A DNA stretch of 64,000 nucleotides from Nitzschia sp. DOCU1 (taxonomy: Eukaryota; Bacillariophyta; Bacillariophyceae; Bacillariales; Bacillariaceae): the NCBI GenBank assembly GCA_951394045.1, contig OX596001.1, positions 806,001 to 870,000 of the forward strand, read 5' to 3'. Position numbers and translations under genes: made by a program. Positions 40,953 through 51,771 of the stretch are shown one piece after another (within the stretch, counting starts at the first letter, position 1; every line of letters starts with the position of its first letter). The notes beneath the pieces are model-generated. The model was given only the letters and a program-made list of their open reading frames with translations, had not been told where the DNA came from and made no database searches.

Positions 40953-42310
40953 TCAAAATCTTTCTATGAACGCCTGCACAGTCAGCTTCCGATACCTATC
41001 CTTCCTCTTCTCAACATTGGCTTTCATTTCGCTAACTTCAGTCCCATTCAATGGCAACTTGTCATATGTGTACTCCTTCCAAGGATAGTTCTCCAAGGTC
41101 TTGTACTTTGTAAGAGGAAAGTACAATGATTCATTAGGACCACTGAAAACTTTCCTGGATTGTTCTTCAATCACCCCATACAAACGCAAGTTCCTTTTAC
41201 TGCCATAGTGCCCAGAATGGAAGACATCTGCATGAAGAAAGATGCACCCACCAAAGTCAATTTTGTAGACCACTTCTTTCAACTTTCTGGATTCGTCATC
41301 CACTTGATGCACTACAATGAAAGTACGATGAAAAAGTTGTAGTGGAAATAATTGTGCTCTAAAACACGGAGCCACATACCCTCCTTCTCCAACGGCATAT
41401 AAAAAATAGTCGAAATCATGTTTATTTGTCACTGACACATGGTGACCAATAGTTAGAAACAACTTCTTACAACTTTCATTTATTGTGAAGCCTGACATCA
41501 TCATAACTTACCTAGATCCACCTTTCCTTCTTCCTTGTCCTCCTTGATAAGAGCCTCTGGGAGATCAATATGCATTTCTTGATGTGAGGGTTGTTCCGTT
41601 CAATCAACCCCAAACCTCATGACTCTCTTTTCTGTTTTACCTAGCAGGATCTGCAAATCATTCACCAACAAACACTCCAGGTCATCCAAAGCATACAGCA
41701 ATGCATTATTGACCAGTAGATTGTCCTTCCTTGGAGTGTCATTGTCTTCAAACATGGAATATGAACCACCCTTTGCATAAAATACCTTCTTTTCACCAGT
41801 TTCTAAAGCCTTTTGGGCCATATCATCCTCAGCCTGGTCCTTCACTATTGTTTCAAAATCAATCGTCTTGAGGAAACTCTCATCCTTCAGATGCAGCAAC
41901 AATCGGCCCACGATTGACTCTGGCAGTATGCAAACTATCACTTTGGGGGGGGTCCTCATCCTTTCCCACCACCAATGGTAGTTCACTGAAATGGTTATGA
42001 GGTTTTCCTCTTCTTGCCTTCGGTGGAGAATGAAACCCAGCTTGAGCATAGCTGCTTTCTAAGAAGCCTCTTCTTCCTCTGACTGTTTCTCTGGCTTTTT
42101 CTTCTGCTCCTCCCCCCTCTGTTTCTTGAGATTTTGCAACTCAGTGTTATGCTGAGTGATGAGCCTCTCTTTCTCAATTTTGCTCCTAGCAGTAGTGAAA
42201 TGCATATGCACCACCGGGATAACAACACCAGGGGTTTCCTGTTTTCCCTTTCCAGGATGCTTTCCTGCTGGCTCAGCATTCCCTGTATTATGTCTTTGTG
42301 TTCCGCTCAT
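40953..42310 (-). pseudogene. Decayed or many-exon gene with 2-oxoglutarate-oxygenase-like pieces
   Basis: Minus-strand coding-like blocks: 42310-42059 (Lys/Glu-rich, ending at TAG), 42049-41600 in the same frame after that single stop (CILPESIVGRLLLHLKDESF), a short block near 41561-41590 with a His-x-Asp (HQEMHIDLPEAL), and 41504-40953 (GGCIFLHADVFHSGH, KRNLRLYG). A His-x-Asp followed by a distal His and Arg is the pattern of Fe(II)/2OG oxygenases. The pieces need introns or have lost frame. Base and codon use are clearly more AT-rich than in neighbouring genes, suggesting foreign or repeat-borne origin. Assignment is tentative. Confidence 0.35.
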
Positions 42311-43650
42311 GATTCATCAGCATCAACAGATGGCTTGATCAACACTTCCAAACAATGTGCGTATGTTGCAACAACATCCTCCAACCTTCTCTCCGCCTTG
42401 CATTGTTTGCTGATTCAGCAAGCTTGGCAATTCTCTGTGGCATAACTGTGACAAAATGGTTATATCTATCATCATATATCAGCTTTACGCATGTGCAACT
42501 ATGTGAATATATATATATCAATATATTGCACTCTAGCATGCTTTTTCATCCTCCCTTCCACCAACATGGTTTATTCTCCCTGTCTTAAAATAATATAATA
42601 GTACCGCCATTTTTTATTTAGTAGAGTCTCCTTGTCCTGATCTGATTACTCTGAAAGTAACTGAAAACCAAGGGTATTGCACTGGAAGGGAGAATCTACT
42701 GGTAACTACCGTGGTGATTTCAGATGAGGGCTTCTATAGCTCTTTCGAATTGCGGGGTTATTTACGTAGGCTACATAGCCTCAGTACAATAAACGGCCAT
42801 GTTGTTTATCCCCTTAGTAACGCAACAACATCATAATGATATCAAGGCATACCTTGGTGACCAAAGAGGACCAGTCGCTTCGCTCGCCGGAGCGATATCG
42901 GCCACTTAGAAATAAGTCAAGTGAGTCTAATCAGCTTTTAGACTCAGTCGACTCAGTTACCACGTAATAATCTATCCGTACTTTCTGCTGCTGCAGATTT
43001 CACCATTGCGAACCCCGATAATTTGTGGACCTTAAGGTTTCTATACCATCAGAGGTACTTTCAGATGGAGTATGATACATAGGGTCCACGAATCTCCTGG
43101 AAGGACAGCTTCTATTGAGGGTAGAGTGTCATCGTCGGTAGCTAGCAAAAGCCGCCGATAATTTGGGCGGGAAACGAAAATTTGGGGTGGGCAGGCTCAT
43201 TTTTTTAAGTCAAGTACCAGCCTCGTAGGATTCTACAGTTCTAACTTGAAGTACAGAAAGAGCCGTACCAGCAGACATCGTCCCAAATGAAGTAAATGAG
43301 CCTTGGCGAGGCTTGCAATGTCCAGGGCATATGAGAGTTGTTTAGGGCATATGTATGTCGAATGACTTTCCGACCACGAGCAGATGATGTGATACGAGAG
43401 CGACGGACGGTGAAGTTGCCACCCGCCACCACCACGAATAACGGGTGCGTTTTCCCGCCACGACTCTCTCATCAGAACTATCGAAGTGACCGACACCAAC
43501 ACATTTCAACTCTTTTCAACATCGGACAACTGTATCGACCAGGAGGAGATCTATACATGTTGGCGGCACGCCTGCACTAGTTGATTGGTTTCATCATTGA
43601 CTCGTCAACGGACTGCGGGGCTGTCATCGTCTGTGGCCGTCGTCCTCACC
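42311..43650. other. Intergenic, upstream of the ArfGAP gene
   Basis: About 1.3 kb. The left half is AT-rich with a tatatata run near 42510. A gactcagtcgactcag word (about 42942-42957) contains overlapping TGACTC-type half-sites resembling bZIP/AP-1 elements. No gene or RNA seen. Confidence 0.45.
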
Positions 43651-46600
43651 ATGACATCGTCCAGCAGCAATCCCCAAAAGGCACTGAAAAAACGGCTGGC
43701 GGCCTTGGCACGAAAAACCAACAACCGCGTATGCTGCGACTGTCCAGAAAAGGCACCCACATGGGCAGCAATTATCCCTCCTCATGAACATGCTCCTCTT
43801 GGAAGTAGAGATTTGGTGGCGTTTATTTGCTTTAATTGTGCTGGAGCCCATCGGCAGCTGGGACCGCTGGTGTCGCAGGTGAAGAGCATCGCTTTGGACG
43901 AATGTGAGTAGTAGCAAAACCTGGCTTTGTTGTGTTGCAATATTTGTCCTCCCAGAACTACCAGCTCATACTGTCTTTTATTATTTTGGGTCATGACAGG
44001 GGAAGAGTATGATCTCGAGTCGGCAGAACGATCTGGCAACAAACGGGTCAATCAAATTTACGAGGCCACATTAAAAGAACAAAATACGGGCAATGGAATC
44101 ATGATCAAACCTTTAGCGGGGGCTCACGAGGCATCGAGGCAACGTTTTGTCAGGGACAAATATGCAGAGCGGACGTATTATAGCAAGGGAATCCATTTTA
44201 AACATGTGGCTTTGGATCAGAGTAAGGCGGCACCTTCGACGCCGTCGAAATCATTGTCCAATCGACGGAATTCTCTCATGGTGTTTCTCAAAAACAAAGA
44301 CGACGATGGAGATAAAGTGGCGGCCGCGGCGTTTGGAAAGGAAGCTTCCGTAGGAACCCACAGCACGAGATCATCTGGCGTGGAAGGCGGGGGCGGAAGC
44401 GATGGTCGCAAAGCACTTCACCTATCGGCGACAACAAAATTAGAACAGGCGGCCCGCGAAGCTGCATCCGCTCTGTTGACGAGTAGTCCTGGTACCTTTG
44501 GTAAACGGAGGCATTCAGTAGGGCCACTTAGCTCTGGTGGTGGTCGAACTTCCATCGCGCCGCCGAACTTGGAGGGCAGTTTTGTGTCGAAACCCAGTCA
44601 AACAACAACCAAGGGCTCTCGTGAGAATTCGCAACGATCGCGACGGACAGACACAACACCCACTGACAGTCCTGGTACCTTTGGTAAACGGAGACATTCA
44701 GTAGGACCACTTAGCTCTGGTGGGGGTCGAACTTCCAGCGCGCCGCCCAACTTGGAGGGCAGTTTTGTGTCGAAACCCAGTCCAACAACAACCAAGAGCT
44801 CTCGTGAGAATTCGCAACGATCGCGACGGACAGACACGACACCCACTGGGAGTCCCTCCAAAAAATCGTCCAAGAAAAAGACCAGCAAAGAAAAGGACAA
44901 ACATGAGTCGTTTGACAATTCTGAAGGTTCCATGGCTATCAATGATGCCGAGTTTGATGGCGAAGAAATCAATGGGCCATATATAATAATCGACACCAGT
45001 GCGCCCACGCCGCCAGAGACACCCCGAACAAACAAACCAAAACTAATGACAATACCTACCATGCCGTCTCCCGCCAATTCAAGGGTCAGCTTGTACTCTT
45101 CCAAATCAGGAAAGGTGCGGGGAAGAAGTTCATCGAGACGAGGGGAAAGAACCATTCCGGCCGAGGACGGAGAAAAAGAGCCGCGGAGCTCGTCGAGGTC
45201 TCACAGGGATAGCAGCAGTAAACGAGAAAAGAGTAGAGGTCGAAGTACAGGAGCTCATCAGCGAGACAAGAAGGATTTAGAAAAGGGACTGAAAAGTCCC
45301 TCCTCGACCAAGTCAGAAAAGGATGAAAAAAGGTCCTCGAGCAAAAGCCATCGCAAGCGAACTTCCCAGAGCCCATTGGCCAGAAAGTCTTCCACGAGAT
45401 CCCCCAGCCCTGGCAAAACGACGACTACTACTAAGAAAGAGAGATCATCATCTTCCCCGCTGCGGACTCATCGAGAGAGGAGTAGTTCACGACGGAGAGG
45501 AGAAGCTGGCGAGGCGGCTGACGATGAAACTTCTAAACGGCGCAGCCATCGATCGCCTTCGGCATCTAGTTCGAAGAAACGGACGGAAGATTCTTCAAAC
45601 GATGCAGCAGCGACAACATCTGCTACCAAATCATCTTCTCGAGATAGAGGCCGTAGTGGTTCCAGGTTGCGATCACGAGGCAAGTCTCTCGACAGCAAGG
45701 AGCCTCGTACGTCGGCCATTCGTGAAAGTGCTAGCCATCGTTCGGCACGGGAACGAAGTCGCAGCCGATCCAAGTACGATGCATTAGGAGAACTAAAGAA
45801 GGCGACCACTCGACGAAGCCAGAGGGATGGTGGTGCAAACAACAATGGCAGTAGTGCTCTCACCGACTCAACCACTCCTGGCCTAGCAGCGCATATGGAT
45901 GCTGAAGAACAGTCCAACAGAAAAGCTGCTGAACATGGGGTAGTGAATGATGATGCTTCCAAGAGTACACAAGGCAGCCGATCCAAGAAATTCGACGGAA
46001 ACATGTCGATAGGAATTGACTCTATCTTTTCAGAGGGTAGTAGCAAGTCTCCTGGAGCAGCAGCAGATGCCAAGACCAGACTCCACCACTCCACAACTGC
46101 TGACAACATGCTAAAGGAAGGGGAAGAAAGTTTCCAAGTCATATCCACGGCTGCCGGACGTTCGTATACATTTGGAGTTGGAAGTCGAAAGGGCTCCAAA
46201 GTGAAAATACCGGCTATTACTGCTGAGCAAGGGGACGTTGTTACGCCCTCTCTCAAGATTGTTCACGGGGGCCAAGACAAGTTTGAAAACTCCAAGCGTC
46301 GCCAGAGCCGAACCAAAGTAGCCGAAATCCAATCCGAGCGGTCTTCTAGAAAGCACAACATCCTTTCTTCACTAGCCCGGGAAGAAGACGACGACGATGA
46401 AGATATCGGTCCGTTGGTCCGAATGCCGAATACTCCCCGGTCACGGGAAAGTCTTCCCGACTGCGGTGGAAGTGGTGGTGGGCGGACCAGTCAACCGAAC
46501 CGAACGAGGAGCTTGGCAGGGGTGGGCAACAGGAGCGCCCCAATGATGCTGGATTTGACGCGAAGTAATAGTTGGCACGAACGTGACAAGAAGGATGACG

Positions 46601-46692
46601 ATGGTCCTGCTGATTGGGCGATCGAAACGAAGAATTCGGATGAACGACGGGCAGATTTTGACAAGAGTTTCAGCATCGCGGAGCTGTCGTGA
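43651..46692 (+). CDS. ArfGAP-domain protein with long Ser/Arg/Lys-rich tail
   Basis: Exons 43651-43903 and 44000-46692; the 96-base intron (GAAT/GTGAGT...GACAG) splits a Trp codon and restores the conserved LDEWEE; 981 aa. The N-terminus is an ArfGAP zinc finger: NNRVCCDCPEKAPTWAAI, then FICFNCAGAHRQLG, an Arg/His-containing GAHRQLG like the family's GIHRSLG, and VKSIALDEW. A stretch rich in Pro/His/Gly (PPHEHAPLGSRD) is inserted between the Cys pairs. The family activates GTP hydrolysis on Arf in vesicle traffic. After ~130 residues the protein is disordered, Ser/Arg/Lys-rich (SRSRSK-like), with a 61-residue direct duplication. The tail resembles SR-type or cytoskeleton-binding regions; its role is unknown. 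Confidence 0.8.
44485..44850 (+). repeat. 183-bp coding tandem duplication in the ArfGAP gene
   Basis: Two nearly identical units, 44485-44667 and 44668-44850, each starting agtcctggtacctttggtaa and encoding SPGTFGKRRHSVGPLSSGGG plus 41 further residues. A third copy starts and ends within a few codons (agtccc at 44851). Recent duplication in frame. Confidence 0.85.
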
Positions 46693-47611
46693 TCGCTCTA
46701 TGGAATTTCAGCTGCTGCAATCTAATGCTCTCTATTGCTCCTACCAACAGTAGTGAGTATGCCATACTCGTGTGTTACCAAGTACTAGCTAGAACCGGGT
46801 GCAGAAGTCCTGGATCCCGCGTTGTCGGTCACGAACTCTTTCGTTCGAATGGGTCAATTGTGTTTCGAAATGATGGATGACGGAAGGACGCTGTTTCGCT
46901 GATTTTTGAATCACACTACGCGGACTTTTCTTACAAGCACCTCCACGCGCGTATCAGTTGGAACGAAGTGTAAGCATCCGTTAAGAATCCAAATAAAGTA
47001 TACAGGCACTTATACATCATTTTTTGGTACTTAGACATGACTCTTACAATGCCGCCGCTATTTAGATTTAAATCCATCACAACCCTAAATCCTGCCTTGC
47101 TTGGCTTCACCAAACCGACAACAACGCGCACTGGATGCGTAAAACGGATACATGTGGTAGGCGACTGCATCCACCTTCTGTCGATCGGATTCAACGTCCC
47201 AAACGGCAGTATGCGATAGACGGCTTGTGTGTTTGTATGCGTGCCTTTTACTACCGGAAGAATTAGCTTCCGCTCCTCTCTTGCATGTACCTGGTATGTG
47301 TCGGATGTAAACGAAAGAAAGAAGGACGCAAGAATAAACAGTGGAATCGACATCAATCGCATCCAACCATTAATCCCACACGAACCACGCTACCCCAACA
47401 CTAGCTACTGTAGAAATATTCATTCACACTGAAGAAAGGGACGAATCAATCAGATTTACAAATTTCGTGGTCCCGGGGGGTTGGACTTGTGGGTGTTATC
47501 GTAGCAGTAGCACGAAGATCGGTCAGGACCACAAAGTAGTGATTGATTGACGACGTTAAGGTCCCCAGGCGAGAAGGAGGCGGTGGTGTTATTGCAACCA
47601 GTTACGATACC
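46693..47611. other. Intergenic with one weak small ORF on the minus strand
   Basis: About 920 bases. A minus-strand ORF at 47362-46931 (143 aa) starts with a signal-peptide-like MRLMSIPLFILASFFLSFTS but has no recognised domain, so it is only a candidate. Otherwise nothing seen; the promoter of the following gene lies at the right. Confidence 0.4.
46931..47362 (-). CDS. Candidate small secreted protein, unsupported by homology
   Basis: 143 aa beginning with a hydrophobic leader (MRLMSIPLFILASFFLSFTS) followed by a basic, mostly polar region with two Cys residues (near TTCIRF and MYKCLY). I recognise no family. Length and leader are the only support; it may be chance. Confidence 0.25.
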   Translation of the reverse strand: MRLMSIPLFILASFFLSFTSDTYQVHAREERKLILPVVKGTHTNTQAVYRILPFGTLNPIDRRWMQSPTTCIRFTHPVRVVVGLVKPSKAGFRVVMDLNLNSGGIVRVMSKYQKMMYKCLYTLFGFLTDAYTSFQLIRAWRCL

Positions 47612-50600
47612 ATGGGCGTACGGAGTTTCTCGTTAGCTGTCCTCGTCTGGAGTCAGTTACTGATAGGATGTGTGGGGTCTCGGATGGAAGGCGGCATGGT
47701 GCCGCAGCACCCGGCAAGAATATCACTTGCGCTCAACAGTAGCAATAGCAGCCCACGCCTTTCGAGGCGGACGGAGGATGGTCAAATGGATTGTTTCGAT
47801 GCTCTCATCTATTCCGATGTGGATTACAATCGACAAGTCAACAAGACAGAGTACATTACGTTCCTGGAATTGTATGGACCCCCGGAATTTTTACCTCCGG
47901 AAACGGAAGATTTCAACGATTTACCCCTGTGAGTACGGCTAGTTGCCGGGTTGCCACAAATATCGCGAGCCGTCTTTCTCACGCTTTCTCTTTCTCGCAG
48001 TGTCCTCAAGTCCAACTTTTTGATCTTGGCATGTCTCTGTCTGCAACGTGAGGGAGCCGATCCAAGCTGTTGTGTGGGCGATTCAGCCTACATTAGTAAC
48101 CTGGGTGCCGCCCCTGACGAGACGCCCACGGCAGCGGAACAGATTGCACTGATGCAAGTGTGCTATTTGACAGAGACGAGTATAGACCGATACGTTTCGT
48201 CCTTTCCACCCTCGGCCGCCCCAGTGGGGGCTCCCACTGTTGAAACGCTGCCGACCTCCATGCCAGTTGTAGCACCCACATCTGCGTCGCCGACGTTGGC
48301 GCCCAACAGTGCTCCGACGGTCGGACCAACCTTTTTGCCTACGCCATCGTCGAGTGGAGGCGCAACGCCACCTCCAACGACAGGAGCACCAACAAGCCCA
48401 ACGACAACGGCACCAGCAGGTACACCTAGCCCTGCACCTGTGACGTCGCCTCCCGCAGCTTTGCCAACCTCCATGCCGATGAGTTATCCGCCGGCTTCAC
48501 CAACTTCCATGCCATCCTCTGGTGGTGTTAATACTACGGGTAGCCCAACAGGGCTTCCATCCAATGAAACAACGTTCCCGCCTACCAATGCACCAGCAGT
48601 GGATGCTGTTGCACAGACCACGTACATAATTGCTGTCACACAAGTGAATGGTGTACCAGCGCAACCGTCAGAGTACGAAAGTGATTTGAGACAGGCCATG
48701 GATCGATTGGCAGTCATTGTGGCAACCAATTTCACATTCCCTGAAAGCCGCAGATTGCATCAACAGCCTCAACTTCGGGCAGCACCAGGAGTTCATCATA
48801 CTCGTCGTCTTGAGAATATCTATGTCGCCTTGCCGACCTTTGTCGATGGGTTAATAGCTACAGGTAAGTTGCTGATACCGCTTACCTTTGAAACGCTTGG
48901 ATATATCCCTAACTGGTGTTGTTTTACTTATTTCAGTTTGTCCAGCAAGCGTTGTGAATGAAGATCGCTGTGAGGATGTGAGTGCATCGATTGGCTTGTA
49001 CCTTGATGGTTTTGGGGGCCTGGTCAATGTGACAGAAGTGAAGTTGGCGTACGAGGTGGAATTGAAGGCCGCCATCGATAGAGGCGCTCTACAAGCTCAC
49101 TTGGATCTAGTCAATCCCGATTCTCCCGTATACATTGTAACCCCCGATGATAGTGGCGGTAATGGTGGTCCAACTGAAAGTCCGACCGGCGCCGATGATG
49201 ATGCAGACTCGGTGAACAGAGACCCGGATAATAGCGACGGGCTGAGTGGTGGTGCCATTTCTGGAATCGTTGTAGGAGGAATGGCGGGAATTCTTCTGGC
49301 GATTGGTTTAATGTCACGCCGTCGTCAGCAAAACAATGACACGGAAGAATACTTCTTGAAAGAGAATCAAGGCAACGAGATTGAAGACGATATCATGGCT
49401 AGCGATGTCGACAAAGGCAGCGACGACGGCGATGTATACAGTAGTACTCCACCCGTGGTTACTCAACCAACTGAAGATACCAATTTGACGAATGCTGGCG
49501 CAGTCGCTGCTGTTGGTGCTGGAGTAGTCGCTGTCGGAGCAGCAGCATTGGCGGTAAAATCTCATTCGCCGCCACAATCACCCAAAGATCTCAAGGAAAC
49601 CAGGAAAATTGATTCGACAGCTGCCGTGGCGGCACACAGCGCCGAACGTGATCGTGAGAAACAAGATTCCGATGCTGGATCTTCGGGCTGGTCATCGCGT
49701 GAGGGCATGTCCTCCGTGGAATCTGGAGCGGACGATGATACCACCCGGGCCTCCTCGCGCAATGGTGCTGCTTCCACGGCGGCAAGTGCAGCTCAGTCTG
49801 AAACGTTAGCGTCTAGCTCGGCTCCCGAAGACAGCGACCCAGGGTTACAATTGACCTATTCGGAACTTGATCAAGCCATTCAAAAGGGCGACTGGGCCGC
49901 CGTTGGTGTAACTGCGGCGTTGCTAGCGTCGCAATCTCATGATACGTCAGTTGACTCTCGGGATAATAAGAAGGTCAACTTCCAACGGGATATATCCAAC
50001 ACTCGTGCGGCTGAGCTGGACCGTCTAGTGGAAGCTGGAGACTGGGCAGGAGTTGTCGCAGCCGCTGCCAAGTACGATGCTTCTGAGACGGTTCAAGGCT
50101 CTGCCAGCTCTGTCAAATCAGAAAGCCGAGCTTCAGAGGCAGGATCAAGCGCCGGTTCGGTGAATTCAGGCTACTCGGGTTCTGGAACTGCTTTGACAGC
50201 GGGCTCTGGACCTTTCACAAGCGGAGGAACAACGAACAGTGACACCAACTCCCGGGTCAAGAAGCTTGATGAAATCCGTGCGGAAGTCGAGCATCTTGTT
50301 GAAAAGGTTGTGCCAGAAGAGAAGGACAATATCGACGAAATGCTTCTGCAGTTCCGGGGCCGAGAAGAAGAATTGGTGGAAACTCTCCGAACCATGCAGG
50401 AGCGAGAAGTGGCACAGAAAGCTCGTTTAGAAGGTCAGAAACGCGCCAAACGCGATGCTCGACAGAAGGTGGAACAAAACAAACAGACCCCAGCCTCGGC
50501 AATTGACAACACTGGAGAGCCAGCGGACGATAATTGGATTCGAGAGATTGATAATACTCCCTCTGATGACGCCGATCTGGACGCGCCCGGTGTCGAAGCG

Positions 50601-51182
50601 GCTGGCTCATCTGGACTTGGAAGTGGAACCTCCCAGGAAGAAGATAAACGAATTGAAGTCGAAATGGATTTCAAGGCCATGCAGGACAGCCTGAAGGCAG
50701 CGATCGACTCGGAAGACTGGGAAAAGGTTGCTGAGGCCGCCGCAGGGTTATCTGGACGCTTCTCGGACAATGATGCCATGTCAACCGCCAGTACCAATCA
50801 GTCAGATAGGAGTTTGAACTCCCTGGTAGATAAAGGAGACTGGGATGGAGTCGTCCGTGTGGCAGGCAAGAGGGCTGAAAGGGACATTTCAACGTCAGCT
50901 GATTCAGAGGCAGAAGTGCGACGAGCCAGACGTGAACAGCGCCTCAAGGAAGAGCGAGAAGCTCTAGCACAAGCAGATATTTGGAAGGCGATTGCAGAAC
51001 AAACGAAGAAGGACACCGCGGTTTCGGAATCCGAGGCCAGCCGGGCGGCAACTGTGGCCGCGGATTGGGCCATCGCTCGTAGTCTCAGTGAACTCCAAGC
51101 TGCCGAGAAGGAAGGTGGCGACGACGCGGCAAAAAGCGATGCATCAGATTCTGGTGATGACGAAAAAGATCGAACAATATAA
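47612..51182 (+). CDS. EF-hand / Thr-Pro stalk / single-pass membrane protein with cytosolic GDW repeats (paralogue A)
   Basis: Exons 47612-47928, 48001-48863, 48937-51182; 1141 aa. The splice joins are confirmed by the intronless paralogue at 54666 (both read DLPL then CCVGD). Signal peptide (SFSLAVLVWSQLLIGCVG); an EF-hand loop DVDYNRQVNKTE; a Cys-rich stretch ending SCCVGDSAYISNLG; a long Pro/Thr/Ser stalk (PTSMPVVAPTSASP-like); a conserved ectodomain (YIIAVTQVNG...CPASVVNEDRCEDV); and one TM helix (GIVVGGMAGILLAIGLM, ~500-523) followed by RRR. The cytosolic half is acidic and Ser-rich with four copies of a motif LxxLIxxGDWxxVxxAAA (GDWAAV ~712, GDWAGV ~762, EDWEKV ~985, GDWDGV ~1027), plus a conserved block VVPEEKDNIDEMLLQFRGRE. 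Probably a surface-to-cytoplasm adaptor; function unknown. Confidence 0.75.
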
Positions 51183-51771
51183 TTGTCACGTGGGGAAGAA
51201 AGAGTCCTCTACTTTTATTATTCATAATGTATTGACAGTGCATAACTTTCGATGCAGTGGTGTTAGTTCAGCTGCTCAGGCCGGACGACAGAAGCTGCCA
51301 TAACTGATAAGTTACGTTACTAGAACTATTGTTTGCACCGTAAGCTAAGCTAGGTAGCTAGAAGACCTTCAGAGTGGATGGAGACCACGACTACAGAACT
51401 ACCATCTTTCGGCCGGTCGCCGCTACTGACCGCTCGCTCGCCGCGCTCTCGGCCAGCTGGCCTGCGTCAGCAATGTGGGGGAAGGCCAGCTTGCAACGAC
51501 AGCTGGTTCTACTCTTTGCCCCTCCTCTCTGACGTCTGCACGGTCAGTTCGTCGTCTCCGTCTTCTCCTCTACTGTGCACATGCATGTCGATGATGAAAG
51601 AGAGTTCTTCTTCGTGTCGACCATGACAGAAAACATTCAGCCGAAGGTAGATGAGTGCCTTCTACTACTCTAGTAGAAAGCGTTTAGTATCCAAGCTAGC
51701 TCAAGAGACTTGCCTTTTGCTGATTGAAGAACAGCCGATAGTCGTCCATCTAGTGAGAAAATCAAAGAGCC
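51183..51771. other. Intergenic upstream of the RelA/SpoT homologue
   Basis: About 590 bases, no supported gene. GC-rich patch around 51390-51500; otherwise nothing recognised. Confidence 0.45.
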
